NCBI GenBank assembly: GCA_021810525.1
Contig: JAJZIP010000014.1
Location: 1 to 33,644 of the forward strand
Source of the DNA: Actinomycetes bacterium
GTDB lineage: Bacteria > Actinomycetota > Acidimicrobiia > Acidimicrobiales > Acidimicrobiaceae
Length of the DNA stretch: 33,644 nt
Direction of reading: 5' to 3'
Shown here: in pieces, positions 9,878 to 17,165 of the stretch
How positions within the stretch are numbered: position 1 is the first letter of the stretch
Layout: the number at the start of each line of letters is the position of its first letter
The notes under the pieces: model-generated
What the model was told of the DNA's origin: nothing
Database searches by the model: none
Seen by the model: only the letters and a program-made list of their open reading frames with translations
Translations under genes and position numbers: made by a program

Positions 9878-9964
9878 GTCGAAGTGGCGGAATAGGCAGA
9901 CGCGCTAGCTTGAGGGGCTAGTGCCCGTAAGGGCGTGGGGGTTCAAGTCCCCCCTTCGACACCA
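9878..9964 (+). tRNA. tRNA-Leu (anticodon GAG)
   Basis: The acceptor stem GTCGAAG pairs with CTTCGAC, followed by discriminator A and an encoded CCA (9962-9964). The anticodon stem CTAGC/GCTAG encloses the loop TTGAGGG, giving anticodon GAG, which reads CUC and CUU leucine codons. A long variable arm (GCCC-GTAA-GGGC) is the class II mark of leucine tRNAs. The T arm GGGGG-TTCAAGT-CCCCC is perfect. It stands alone between two transporter genes; no clear promoter or terminator was recognised around it. Confidence 0.97.
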
Positions 9965-10127
9965 ACCCTCCTTCAGCTCGCTTCTTGCCTGGGAAGGGAA
10001 ATCCAGATCCGTCCCGCTAGCGCCTTATGCCTTTGAGGCCTTATCGGTGGTTCCTTGCGAGAGACGAGAGATCAATTCCGGCGTCAGTTGAAGCCCGCGC
10101 CTCGTGATGATCCAATTAAAGTCAAAT

Positions 10128-10161
10128 GGCCGACACCAACCGTAGAGGAAGGGTGCCGGCC
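10128..10161 (-). terminator. Probable intrinsic terminator of the phosphate-type MFS gene
   Basis: GGCCGaCACC pairs with GGTGcCGGCC (one A-C mismatch) around a 14-base loop. It lies 24 bases beyond the stop of the leftward MFS gene. Read on the minus strand, the stem is followed by a T-rich tail (ATTTGACTTT). The tail is imperfect, so termination is likely rather than certain. Confidence 0.55.
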
Positions 10162-10184
10162 TCATTCTTACTGCCTTGTTGTAG

Positions 10185-11624
10185 CTAACTTGGGGATCTT
10201 GCCAGGGTTCGAGAGGAGCGATTCGCAATTAGCTCAAGTTCTCCGGAGGTCTCATCAAGCGAGCGCATGGCCGGTTCTGGCAGCACTAGCGTGACGAGGA
10301 AGCCGAGCACTGCCATTCCGAACGAGAACTCAAGCGCTCCGGCAACCCCGAGATGGTTTTTGAGCGTAGGGAAGATATACACGCCAAGAAACGCGCCGAA
10401 TTTTGCCACACCTGCCGAGATCCCATGACCGGTGGATCTGGCTCCGGTGGGATAGACCTCGCCTGCGAGCACAAATGTTGTGGTATTGGGTCCAAATTCA
10501 GCGAAGAAGTAGCTGGCACCGAAGAGCAACAAGAACGGGAGCACCAACGTCGTGACGTGGGGAATGACGCCGATCAGCAAGAAAGCGAGGCCCATGAAAA
10601 GGAATCCGATCAGTTGGAGTCTCTTGTGCCCGATGCGATCCATGAAAAATGAAGCCAAACAGTAACCGGGGACTGCAGCCACCGCAAAGACAATCAGCTG
10701 CAGGGCGATTGCCTCCGTTAGCACCTTCGAACCGGACGAGCCCAATACACTCGTAACGATAAGTGGAGCGGAAATAGAGTTTCCATAGTACGCGTAGTCG
10801 AATACGAACCACGAACCTGCGGTTCCGAGGAGGTAAAGAAGGTACTTCGGCGTTGATAGGAATTGCCCGAGAGACATTCTCGCCGTCTTCTCTTCGGGGT
10901 TAGTGATATTTATGACGCCTTCTGAGTACGCAGCTATGGCTAGGGCTGCCTCAGATGCCTGACCAGCGACCCTGGCAAGGAAGCGTGGAGACTCCGGCAT
11001 CTGGCGGCGAAGGTAGATGACTGCGGCAGCTGGGACGGCACCCAAACCGAGCATGATTCTCCAGGCGATATCTGGGTTGATCTTCGCGGACAATAGGGCG
11101 AGGGCAACCACGTATCCAGACATTGTTCCTATGGCCTGCATCGCAAATACCAGTCCAACAAGCTTTCCTCGACTTTTAGTATTTGCGAATTCGCCCATCA
11201 ATACTGCTGACATGGGGTAGTCGCCACCAACTCCGACGCCCAGGATAAAGCGGAAGATCAGTAGCCATATGAATGAAGGGGCGAAGGCGGAGAGCAGGGC
11301 GCCCACCACCATTATCGCTGCCTCAAGGCCGTAAGTGCGTTTTCGGCCAACGACGTCGGAGATTCGACCGAATACAATCGCACCGAGAAATGCTGCAAGC
11401 AAGGTGATTGAGTTAATCCAGCCTGTCTGGCTTGCACTGAGACCCCATTGCTTTGCGATAAGCGTGCTTGCTGTACCGATGATGAACAGGTCGTATGCAT
11501 CGGTGAAAAATCCCATACCCGCGGTGAAGATGGATCGGGTATGGAAGCGACTCATAGGAGCGTTATCCAGCGCCTCTGAAATAGAAACTGTAGGGGTCAC
11601 GAACCTTCCTCTCTGGTCATCCAT
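10185..11624 (-). CDS. MFS permease, phosphate:H+ symporter-like (PHS/sugar-porter branch)
   Basis: Twelve-helix inner-membrane transporter of about 479 residues. Family features include GMGFFTDAYDLFIIG in helix 1, GRISDVVGRKRTYG (loop 2-3 motif), GVGVGGDYPMSAVLMGEF, RGKLVGLVFAMQ and PESPRFLAR before the central loop. The GDYP and FTDAYDLF elements are typical of the Pho84-like phosphate:H+ symporter group, so inorganic phosphate is the likely but unproven substrate. The upstream PHO-box-like repeats (11668-11746) support this. Start is uncertain: GTG 11636 and ATG 11624 are in frame 12 bases apart and neither has a clear ribosome site. The gene is transcribed away from pntAA and ends near a terminator-like hairpin. 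Confidence 0.85.
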   Translation of the reverse strand: MDDQRGRFVTPTVSISEALDNAPMSRFHTRSIFTAGMGFFTDAYDLFIIGTASTLIAKQWGLSASQTGWINSITLLAAFLGAIVFGRISDVVGRKRTYGLEAAIMVVGALLSAFAPSFIWLLIFRFILGVGVGGDYPMSAVLMGEFANTKSRGKLVGLVFAMQAIGTMSGYVVALALLSAKINPDIAWRIMLGLGAVPAAAVIYLRRQMPESPRFLARVAGQASEAALAIAAYSEGVINITNPEEKTARMSLGQFLSTPKYLLYLLGTAGSWFVFDYAYYGNSISAPLIVTSVLGSSGSKVLTEAIALQLIVFAVAAVPGYCLASFFMDRIGHKRLQLIGFLFMGLAFLLIGVIPHVTTLVLPFLLLFGASYFFAEFGPNTTTFVLAGEVYPTGARSTGHGISAGVAKFGAFLGVYIFPTLKNHLGVAGALEFSFGMAVLGFLVTLVLPEPAMRSLDETSGELELIANRSSRTLARSPS

Positions 11625-11667
11625 TGAAAATGACACATCTGTGGCGATGTATTCATATATTGTCCGA

Positions 11668-11746
11668 AGTAGGTTACGTGTAAGTTTACTGAAAGGTAAT
11701 AGAAGGTTAACTTTTGGTGAATGGTTGTAAAAGCTGCAGGTTGAAC
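11668..11746 (-). promoter_or_regulatory. Tandem 11-bp direct repeats resembling an actinobacterial PhoP (PHO) box
   Basis: On the minus strand, five contiguous 11-base units run from 11722 to 11668: ATTCACCAAAA, GTTAACCTTCT, ATTACCTTTCA, GTAAACTTACA, CGTAACCTACT. A further GTTCAACCTGC lies at 11746-11736, 24 bases ahead. The shared core is roughly (G/A)TTAACC at an exact 11-base period, the layout of PhoP direct-repeat units in Streptomyces (GTTCACC-like). The repeats end 43 bases before the ATG at 11624 of the phosphate-type permease gene. A possible -10 (TATATG, 11659-11654) lies about eight bases after the last unit. The repeats are seen directly; PhoP as the regulator is inferred. Confidence 0.6.
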
Positions 11747-12179
11747 TGGAAAAAACAACGCTCTGGTAATCTCAGGATTGTCAGATGTTAACAATCCGAG
11801 GTCGGTTGATGTGATCGGAACGACAGAGCCTTGTGCTTTCTGGGATGCCAAGATGACGAACTTCGCGTCGGTTCGGATGTTACAATGTGATGTCCAGACC
11901 TCGACGTCTTTGTAAACTGGGCGGCACTGCAAGTCCGGTTTTCTCGAGGATCGCGGGCCATAGGCGAAGTCCCAATCACTGCATGGCGGGTGCGGGGCAC
12001 GGCAGTTGTGCCCGGCTTCAGGATTTCCTTTTCCTGGATCTAGCCTGCTAGAGTACATTTCACGTTAGTGAGGGTATCGCGCGGTGAAGGCGTGTCTGAT
12101 GCACTAATGCAGTGTTCTTTACTAGCGGGTAACATCTAAATATTTGTTTGCAGATCAATCCGATTGGGGGTTACTACAG
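11747..12179. other. Divergent intergenic region between the MFS gene and pntAA
   Basis: No convincing coding sequence is seen here. Two hairpins stand out. One pairs CTCaGGATTGT with ACAATCCGAG (11771-11800); on the minus strand it is followed some 13 bases later by a six-T run at 11756-11751. The other pairs GGGCAC (11995-12000) with GTGCCC (12008-12013). Promoters for pntAA presumably lie in the right half, but no clear -35/-10 pair was recognised. Confidence 0.5.
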
Positions 12180-13313
12180 GTGAAGGTAGTCATACCAAAG
12201 GAGACTGCCAATGGGGAGCGCAGAGTGGCAGTGGTTCCAGATGTGGTACCAAAGCTGAGCGCTGCAGGACTGGAAGTATGGGTTCAATCGGGTGCGGGCC
12301 TGGGAGCGCATCACGATGATTCAGCCTATCAAGAATCCGGTGCAAAGGTAACTAGCGACCTCATAGAACTATTCAGGGGTGCCAAGGCCGTGTTGAAAGT
12401 TCAACCGCCAACCCTAAGCGAAGCAAAGCTGATCCCTGTGAATGCCCTTTTGATCTCGTTTCTTTATCCGGCTAGAAATCATGAGGTCACCCGAGGCTTG
12501 GCGGAGGGACAGGTGACCGCACTGGCTCTCGAGCTCCTGCCAAGAATCAGCCGAGCACAAAGTATGGATGCGCTATCATCCCAAGCCTCCTTGGCTGGAT
12601 ACAAAGCAATGATCATTGCAGCAGCTCGGTTGGATAAGATCATCCCGATGCAGATGACTGCGGCTGGAACGCTTGCTCCTGCGAGAGTGTTTGTCATGGG
12701 TGCCGGTGTGGCAGGCCTACAGGCGATTGCAACTGCGCGAAGGCTTGGAGCGATCATCGAGGCCTTCGACGTACGTGCGGCAGTGAAGGATCAAATCGAA
12801 AGTCTTGGTGCCAAGTTCATTGAAATTCCACTGGAGAGCTCGGAGGGGAGCGGTGGCTATGCGGCCGAGCAATCGGAGGAATACTTGAGTCGGCAGCGGG
12901 AGTTACTGAGCGAGCGGGTTGCGGCCGCAGATATCGTCATCACGACAGCCGCTGTTCCAGGCAGAAAGGCGCCAATACTCGTTACGAATGAGATGGTTTC
13001 GAGGATGCGTGCTGGTTCTGTGATAGTGGATCTGGCAGCTGAGTCCGGCGGAAACTGTGAAGCGACGGTTCCCGGCGAAGAGACAGTTTTTAATGGAGTG
13101 AATATTGTTGGAATTCTGGACGTACCAAGTTCGGTCTCGGTCCATGCGAGCCAAACGTACTCCCGAAATGTCAGCAACTTGCTTCTGGCACTTCTCAAGG
13201 AAGGAGAGTTCAACATTGATTTCAGTGATGAACTGGTAAACGCATCCTGCGTGACTCACTCTGGTGAGATTCGGCTTGGATTCGGGGGCGCAGCAACAGG
13301 TAACAATAGTTAG
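12180..13313 (+). CDS. pntAA: NAD(P) transhydrogenase subunit alpha part 1 (domain I)
   Basis: Soluble NAD(H)-binding domain I of proton-translocating transhydrogenase, which couples the proton gradient to hydride transfer from NADH to NADP+. The N-terminal alanine-dehydrogenase/PNT domain begins VVIPKETANGERRVAVVPD. The Rossmann domain has VFVMGAGVAGLQAIATARRL, then FDVRAAVKDQIESLGAKFIE and SGGYAAEQSEEY. The protein is about 377 residues and has no membrane helix, so this is the split (three-subunit) form. GTG 12180 is chosen because GGGGG lies nine bases before it and it begins at the conserved N-terminus; a TTG at 12144 is less likely. pntAB follows 18 bases later. Confidence 0.95.
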   Translation: MKVVIPKETANGERRVAVVPDVVPKLSAAGLEVWVQSGAGLGAHHDDSAYQESGAKVTSDLIELFRGAKAVLKVQPPTLSEAKLIPVNALLISFLYPARNHEVTRGLAEGQVTALALELLPRISRAQSMDALSSQASLAGYKAMIIAAARLDKIIPMQMTAAGTLAPARVFVMGAGVAGLQAIATARRLGAIIEAFDVRAAVKDQIESLGAKFIEIPLESSEGSGGYAAEQSEEYLSRQRELLSERVAAADIVITTAAVPGRKAPILVTNEMVSRMRAGSVIVDLAAESGGNCEATVPGEETVFNGVNIVGILDVPSSVSVHASQTYSRNVSNLLLALLKEGEFNIDFSDELVNASCVTHSGEIRLGFGGAATGNNS

Positions 13314-13331
13314 TAGTGAAGGGAATCAATA

Positions 13332-13634
13332 ATGAGTCCAGAGTTGGTTGGATACATAACTACCTTCGTTCTCGCTGCCTTCGTGGGGATCGAGGTCATA
13401 TCAAAAGTTCCAACAATCTTGCACACCCCTTTGATGTCAGGCAGCAACGCCATCCACGGCATCATCTTTGTAGGTGCTCTCTCGGTTACCTCGGCGTCTC
13501 ATGGTACCGTTCAGCTGTGGCTGGGTCTTCTGGCAGTCGTGCTGGCGACGATCAACGTTGTGGGTGGATTTGTCGTCACGGACAGGATGCTTGAGATGTT
13601 TAAACCACGTCGCCCGGCCGAAGAGAAAAGGTAG
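13332..13634 (+). CDS. pntAB: NAD(P) transhydrogenase subunit alpha part 2 (membrane domain)
   Basis: The 100-residue membrane piece of the alpha chain, contributing helices to the proton channel (domain II) with PntB. Three hydrophobic segments are visible, with the conserved EVISKVPTILHTPLMSGSNA and HGIIFVGAL between and within them, and a short cytosolic tail. ATG 13332 follows GAAGGGA at good spacing. It lies between pntAA and pntB in one operon, the arrangement known from Rhodospirillum-type transhydrogenases. Confidence 0.95.
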   Translation: MSPELVGYITTFVLAAFVGIEVISKVPTILHTPLMSGSNAIHGIIFVGALSVTSASHGTVQLWLGLLAVVLATINVVGGFVVTDRMLEMFKPRRPAEEKR

Positions 13635-13645
13635 GTCGATTTCAG

Positions 13646-15079
13646 TTGTCTCATATAAACTTGCTGGCGACCTCGGGTTTGACTCTCGGCGAGGGGGTTA
13701 GCTTACTTTATCTATTAGCTTCAGTCCTGTTCATTCTGGGTTTGAAGCAACTGAGTTCGCCCAAGGGCGCGCGAAGGGGAAATACCACAGCTGCGACCGG
13801 CATGCTGATTGCCATTGTGACCTCTTTGACGGAAATTCATCCATCAGCAGGGAAGATCGTGCTGATGATTGTTGCAGTGATCATAGGAACCCTGTTCGGC
13901 GCGGTATTGGCGCGACGAGTAAAGATGACTGCTATGCCACAGATGGTAGCTGCGTTCAATGGCGTTGGTGGAGGTGCCGCGGCACTTGTATCCATTGGCG
14001 AGTACACGAGGCTGGTTTCGAATTCAAGCCACGGAGTGGTGTTGGCTATCGCAGTTGTATTCTCGGTCGTCGTTGGCTCGATGAGCTTTGCAGGCTCAGC
14101 AATTGCCTTTGCAAAGCTGCAGGAGATAATGACTGGAGTTCCAATAACCTATGCAGGCCAGCAGCTGGTAAACGGCATCGTGTTGGCTGCAATCGTGGTT
14201 TTTTCTATAGTCATAATTGGCTTTAGTTCAAGCATTATGATTTTGACGATTCTGCTAATCATCTCCTTGGTTCTCGGTGTGGCATTTGTTCTGCCGATCG
14301 GCGGTGCCGACATGCCGGTAGTCATTTCGCTTCTCAACGCCTTTACCGGCTTGGCGGTGGCGGCAAGCGGTTTTGCCTTGGGAAATACGGTATTGATCGT
14401 CGGTGGAACCCTCGTCGGCGCCTCCGGTACTCTGCTCACCAAGATGATGTCAGATGCCATGGGACGGTCGCTTTCCAACGTTTTATTCGCTGCGGTCGGG
14501 AAGGTGACTGAATCTGCCGGAGCAGCCGGGGCGGTTGGACAGGATCAGAGTGTCAGATCAGGAACGCCCGATGACATAGGGGTCCTACTCGCGTACTCAC
14601 AGAAAGTTATAATTGTGCCTGGCTATGGACTTGCGGTCGCCCAGGCGCAGCATGTTGTGAGAGAGTTGGCCGACCTCCTTGAACTAAAGGGAGTCGATGT
14701 CAAGTATGCAATCCATCCAGTTGCGGGTCGTATGCCTGGTCACATGAATGTGCTGCTGGCCGAGGCTGACGTAAAATACGATCAGCTCAAGGAGATGGAC
14801 GAGATCAACGACGAGTTCAAACTGGCGGATGTAGCGCTGATCGTAGGTGCCAACGATGTCGTGAATCCGGCTGCCAAGACCGATCCCGGCAGCCCGATCT
14901 ACGGCATGCCCATTTTGAACGCGGAGGATGCTAAGAACATCGTCTTCTTGAAGCGTTCAATGCGACCCGGATTCGCGGGAATCGACAATCAGCTCATGTT
15001 CGATCCGAAGACAATAATGCTTTTTGGAGATGCCAAGGAGTCTTTGACGAAGCTGGTTGCCGCTGTCAAGGCCTCTTGA
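13646..15079 (+). CDS. pntB: NAD(P) transhydrogenase subunit beta
   Basis: Membrane subunit with the remaining channel helices (about residues 12-260) and the cytosolic NADP(H)-binding domain III. Domain III shows VIIVPGYGLAVAQAQHVVRE, HPVAGRMPGHMNVLLAEA, VGANDVVNPAAK and the KRSMRPGFAGIDN loop. Normal length (477 residues). The start is not certain: TTG 13646 fits the family length, and a second in-frame TTG lies at 13661; no ATG or GTG is suitable. It begins 12 bases after pntAB and ends just before a strong hairpin at 15104-15138, the likely end of the operon. Confidence 0.95.
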   Translation: MSHINLLATSGLTLGEGVSLLYLLASVLFILGLKQLSSPKGARRGNTTAATGMLIAIVTSLTEIHPSAGKIVLMIVAVIIGTLFGAVLARRVKMTAMPQMVAAFNGVGGGAAALVSIGEYTRLVSNSSHGVVLAIAVVFSVVVGSMSFAGSAIAFAKLQEIMTGVPITYAGQQLVNGIVLAAIVVFSIVIIGFSSSIMILTILLIISLVLGVAFVLPIGGADMPVVISLLNAFTGLAVAASGFALGNTVLIVGGTLVGASGTLLTKMMSDAMGRSLSNVLFAAVGKVTESAGAAGAVGQDQSVRSGTPDDIGVLLAYSQKVIIVPGYGLAVAQAQHVVRELADLLELKGVDVKYAIHPVAGRMPGHMNVLLAEADVKYDQLKEMDEINDEFKLADVALIVGANDVVNPAAKTDPGSPIYGMPILNAEDAKNIVFLKRSMRPGFAGIDNQLMFDPKTIMLFGDAKESLTKLVAAVKAS

Positions 15080-15103
15080 GCTAATAGTATTTCGCATTTC
15101 TTT

Positions 15104-15138
15104 ACTGGGACGGTTCCACTAACGGGAGCCGCCCCAGT
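15104..15138 (+). terminator. Hairpin terminator after pntB
   Basis: ACTGGGaCGGTTCC pairs with GGGAGCCGcCCCAGT, giving a stem of about 13 bp with one A-C mismatch and one G-U pair, around a short loop. It lies 25 bases after the pntB stop. The T-run after it is weak (TGTATGTCTT). Because the Nudix gene ends further right in the opposite direction, it may also serve that gene. Confidence 0.6.
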
Positions 15139-15287
15139 TGTATGTCTTGGAAAAATGGGAATGAGGAATTTTCAGCGTCGCAGGTTCCCAAGAAAGTAAC
15201 GATGCTGCCTGTGAGACGGGGGCGTGACCTTAGTGGCCAAAAGGTTCTGTGTGTCTGTTTGTTAGAGCAGGGATTCGAGACAAGATC

Positions 15288-15749
15288 TTAATGGACGCTA
15301 TGGCTTTTGAGAAGATACTCCAGCCATGCCCAAAGCTGACGCGGATGGATGGCCTCCTGGGTCTGTTTGAGCTCTTCGAGGCTCCACCATCGATGACCGA
15401 TGAGACTTCGCTTCTCGATGGGCGTGAAGCTCAATGAAACCGGTGTAAAACTGTGAACCTGCGCGAAAAAGTAGCTTTCATGCTGGAGGTGGAGACGACC
15501 CTCGAATGTGAAGGAAAAAGTTCGTGAGAAGGGAGTTTTGTGGAAGGGAGAAACGAGCAGCCCCGTCTCTTCTAACACTTCCCGCCTAAGGGCATCCTCA
15601 GGAGTCTCTTTCTTGTTGATCCCGCCTCCCACAGTGAACCACCAGTGCTGAGAGTCAGGAAGGGTCGAATCGCGGCCCTTGAGAAGAAGAAGGCGTGATT
15701 CCGGGTCAATTAGCATGGCCCGGGCTGCGAGGCGGGGTTTGGATTTCAT
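15288..15749 (-). CDS. Nudix hydrolase
   Basis: Small (153-residue) Nudix-fold hydrolase of unknown nucleotide-diphosphate substrate. The Nudix box, G-x5-E-x7-RE-x2-EE-x-G, runs from G42 to L64 and reads GGINKKETPEDAL then RREVLEETGLL, with all metal-binding glutamates present. The upstream WWFTVGGG motif is typical of the 8-oxo-dGTPase/ADP-ribose-type group but does not fix the substrate. ATG 15749 is chosen over a longer in-frame start at 15821 because GGGAGAAG sits directly before it. The gene stands alone, converging on pntB. Confidence 0.85.
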   Translation of the reverse strand: MKSKPRLAARAMLIDPESRLLLLKGRDSTLPDSQHWWFTVGGGINKKETPEDALRREVLEETGLLVSPFHKTPFSRTFSFTFEGRLHLQHESYFFAQVHSFTPVSLSFTPIEKRSLIGHRWWSLEELKQTQEAIHPRQLWAWLEYLLKSHSVH

Positions 15750-15864
15750 GGTCTTCTCCCATGTTAGCGCTGGGATAGCTCTAGTTGAGTGACACTTGGC
15801 GTAGCCCAATGCAAGGATCATTTCAGCAGAAATTCAGTGACGTCTCAGACGATGGTGCAAGAAT

Positions 15865-16221
15865 ATGTCCAAAGGATATGAACTGGGACAAGACATGCGC
15901 AAATTTAGCGTTCATACAAGAGATATGGCTGTCGCAAGATCGTCGGCGCTTTCAAAAGGCTTCTGGTACGGCGCTCTTCTGGCGATTGTTGGCCTGGCCG
16001 GGTTTGTAGCGAAGATCAATCCTGGGAAGCCGATAGGGTCGACGAGTTCAAGCTCGACGTCATCCTCATCGTCAAGATCACTGAACGGGGGCTATAACGT
16101 AACTGCACCAACGCTTTCTGCTCCTCCAAGTTCTCCCGTCTCGCCCCAACAGTCCCTATCAAACAATCCCGCTCCGGTGCAGTCGTCAGGTCCTGCCGTT
16201 TCTGCTACTGGTGCGTCATGA
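15865..16221 (+). CDS. Small membrane-anchored Ser/Pro-rich protein of a redox operon
   Basis: Not recognised as a known family. The 118 residues show a basic N-terminus, one hydrophobic helix (GFWYGALLAIVGLAGFVA, about residues 32-49), then a low-complexity Ser-rich stretch and a Pro/Ser-rich tail ending ATGAS. The predicted topology is N-in with an exported tail. The stop overlaps the apbE start by four bases (ATGA), so the two are translationally coupled. The final TGAS matches the short core of the ApbE flavinylation motif ([S/T]GA[S/T]) but lacks the usual preceding Asp and the FMN_bind domain. Starts at 15895 and 15925 are also possible; none has a strong ribosome site. Confidence 0.65.
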   Translation: MSKGYELGQDMRKFSVHTRDMAVARSSALSKGFWYGALLAIVGLAGFVAKINPGKPIGSTSSSSTSSSSSRSLNGGYNVTAPTLSAPPSSPVSPQQSLSNNPAPVQSSGPAVSATGAS

Positions 16222-17165
16222 CCGGAGTTGACGGTTATCCGATATCGGCGCTGGGCACGAAATGTTGGCTACTGGGCTATGGTGTTGACCCTTCCGAGAG
16301 GGCTGAACAGATCTTTCGCACTCTTATAGAGGAGATGGATCTTGCCGCCTCGAGATTTCGCGAGGATTCGGAGTTGTGCCAAGTCTTCAATGGTACAGCT
16401 CGCAGAGAGGCAGTTGTCTCAGAACTCTTGTTCGATGCTCTCGAGGCGGCTTTGCGTGGTGCCAGGGTGACCAATGGCTACCTGGATCCTACTGTGGAGG
16501 GTTCACTGGTTGCCCTTGGTTACGGGGCTGACTTTACCGGCAGCTTGATGGGTCGATCACTTGCCCCAGGTACGACTCGTGTGGTGCTACCGCCTGGATA
16601 CAAAAATGTGCTCCTTAACAGAGCTCGCCGATCCGTGTCGGTCCCAGAAGGGGTTACCTTTGATCTGGGTTCGACTGGGAAGGCCTTTCTTGCAGATCGC
16701 ATCAGAGAGCGGATCGAGTCGGAGCTTTCGGAGCCGGTACTTGTAAATCTTGGTGGCGATATATCGGCGAGTCAAGTTGGAGATTACCGTTTTTGGCCGA
16801 TCAAGGTTACCGATGACCACGGCTTGGACCCCTCAGGAAGCGGAGTAAAGATCTCGATAGCGGGCGGGGGCGTGGCTACGTCGTCCACTCTACGCCGATC
16901 GTGGAGGGTTGATTCTAACAAGGTGCATCATATTGTCGACCCTTTCAGCGGTACGAGCGCGAACTCGCCTTTTGAATCCGTGACGGTCCTTGCCGGATCA
17001 GCTCTTGACGCAAACATCGCCTCGAGCGGGACAATCGCAATGGGTGTTGACGGGCCCGAATGGCTGGCGTCGACCGGTCTTCCGGCATTTGCCCGGAGCG
17101 CGGAGCTTGGGATCCGGTATTTTGGTGAGTGGCAGCGGTTCAGCTGCGCTTGGAGCTCTATCTGA
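16218..17165 (+). CDS. apbE: FAD:protein FMN transferase (ApbE family)
   Basis: ApbE enzymes cleave FAD and attach FMN to Thr/Ser of target redox proteins, using Mg2+. The 315 residues contain EEMDLAASRFREDSELCQ, the DLGSTGKAFLADRI motif, PVLVNLGGDI, HHIVDPFSG and the C-terminal metal-site region (AGSALDANIASSGTIAMG). No signal peptide or lipobox is visible, so it is probably cytosolic. It starts by ATGA overlap with the small Ser-rich protein gene and ends in a TGATG overlap with the next gene. A flavin acceptor with a clear FMN_bind domain is not in the operon, so the target is open. Confidence 0.88.
   Translation: MTGVDGYPISALGTKCWLLGYGVDPSERAEQIFRTLIEEMDLAASRFREDSELCQVFNGTARREAVVSELLFDALEAALRGARVTNGYLDPTVEGSLVALGYGADFTGSLMGRSLAPGTTRVVLPPGYKNVLLNRARRSVSVPEGVTFDLGSTGKAFLADRIRERIESELSEPVLVNLGGDISASQVGDYRFWPIKVTDDHGLDPSGSGVKISIAGGGVATSSTLRRSWRVDSNKVHHIVDPFSGTSANSPFESVTVLAGSALDANIASSGTIAMGVDGPEWLASTGLPAFARSAELGIRYFGEWQRFSCAWSSI

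Noticed and set aside
11597-12058. Open frame of 153 codons on the minus strand in the MFS-pntAA gap
   Set aside because: It crosses the PHO-box-like repeats and overlaps the MFS N-terminus; the translation shows no domain, hydrophobic pattern or ribosome site.
16038-16080. Short repetitive DNA that might be a tandem repeat
   Set aside because: It is the coding sequence of a Ser/Thr-rich linker; the codons vary and there is no fixed unit.
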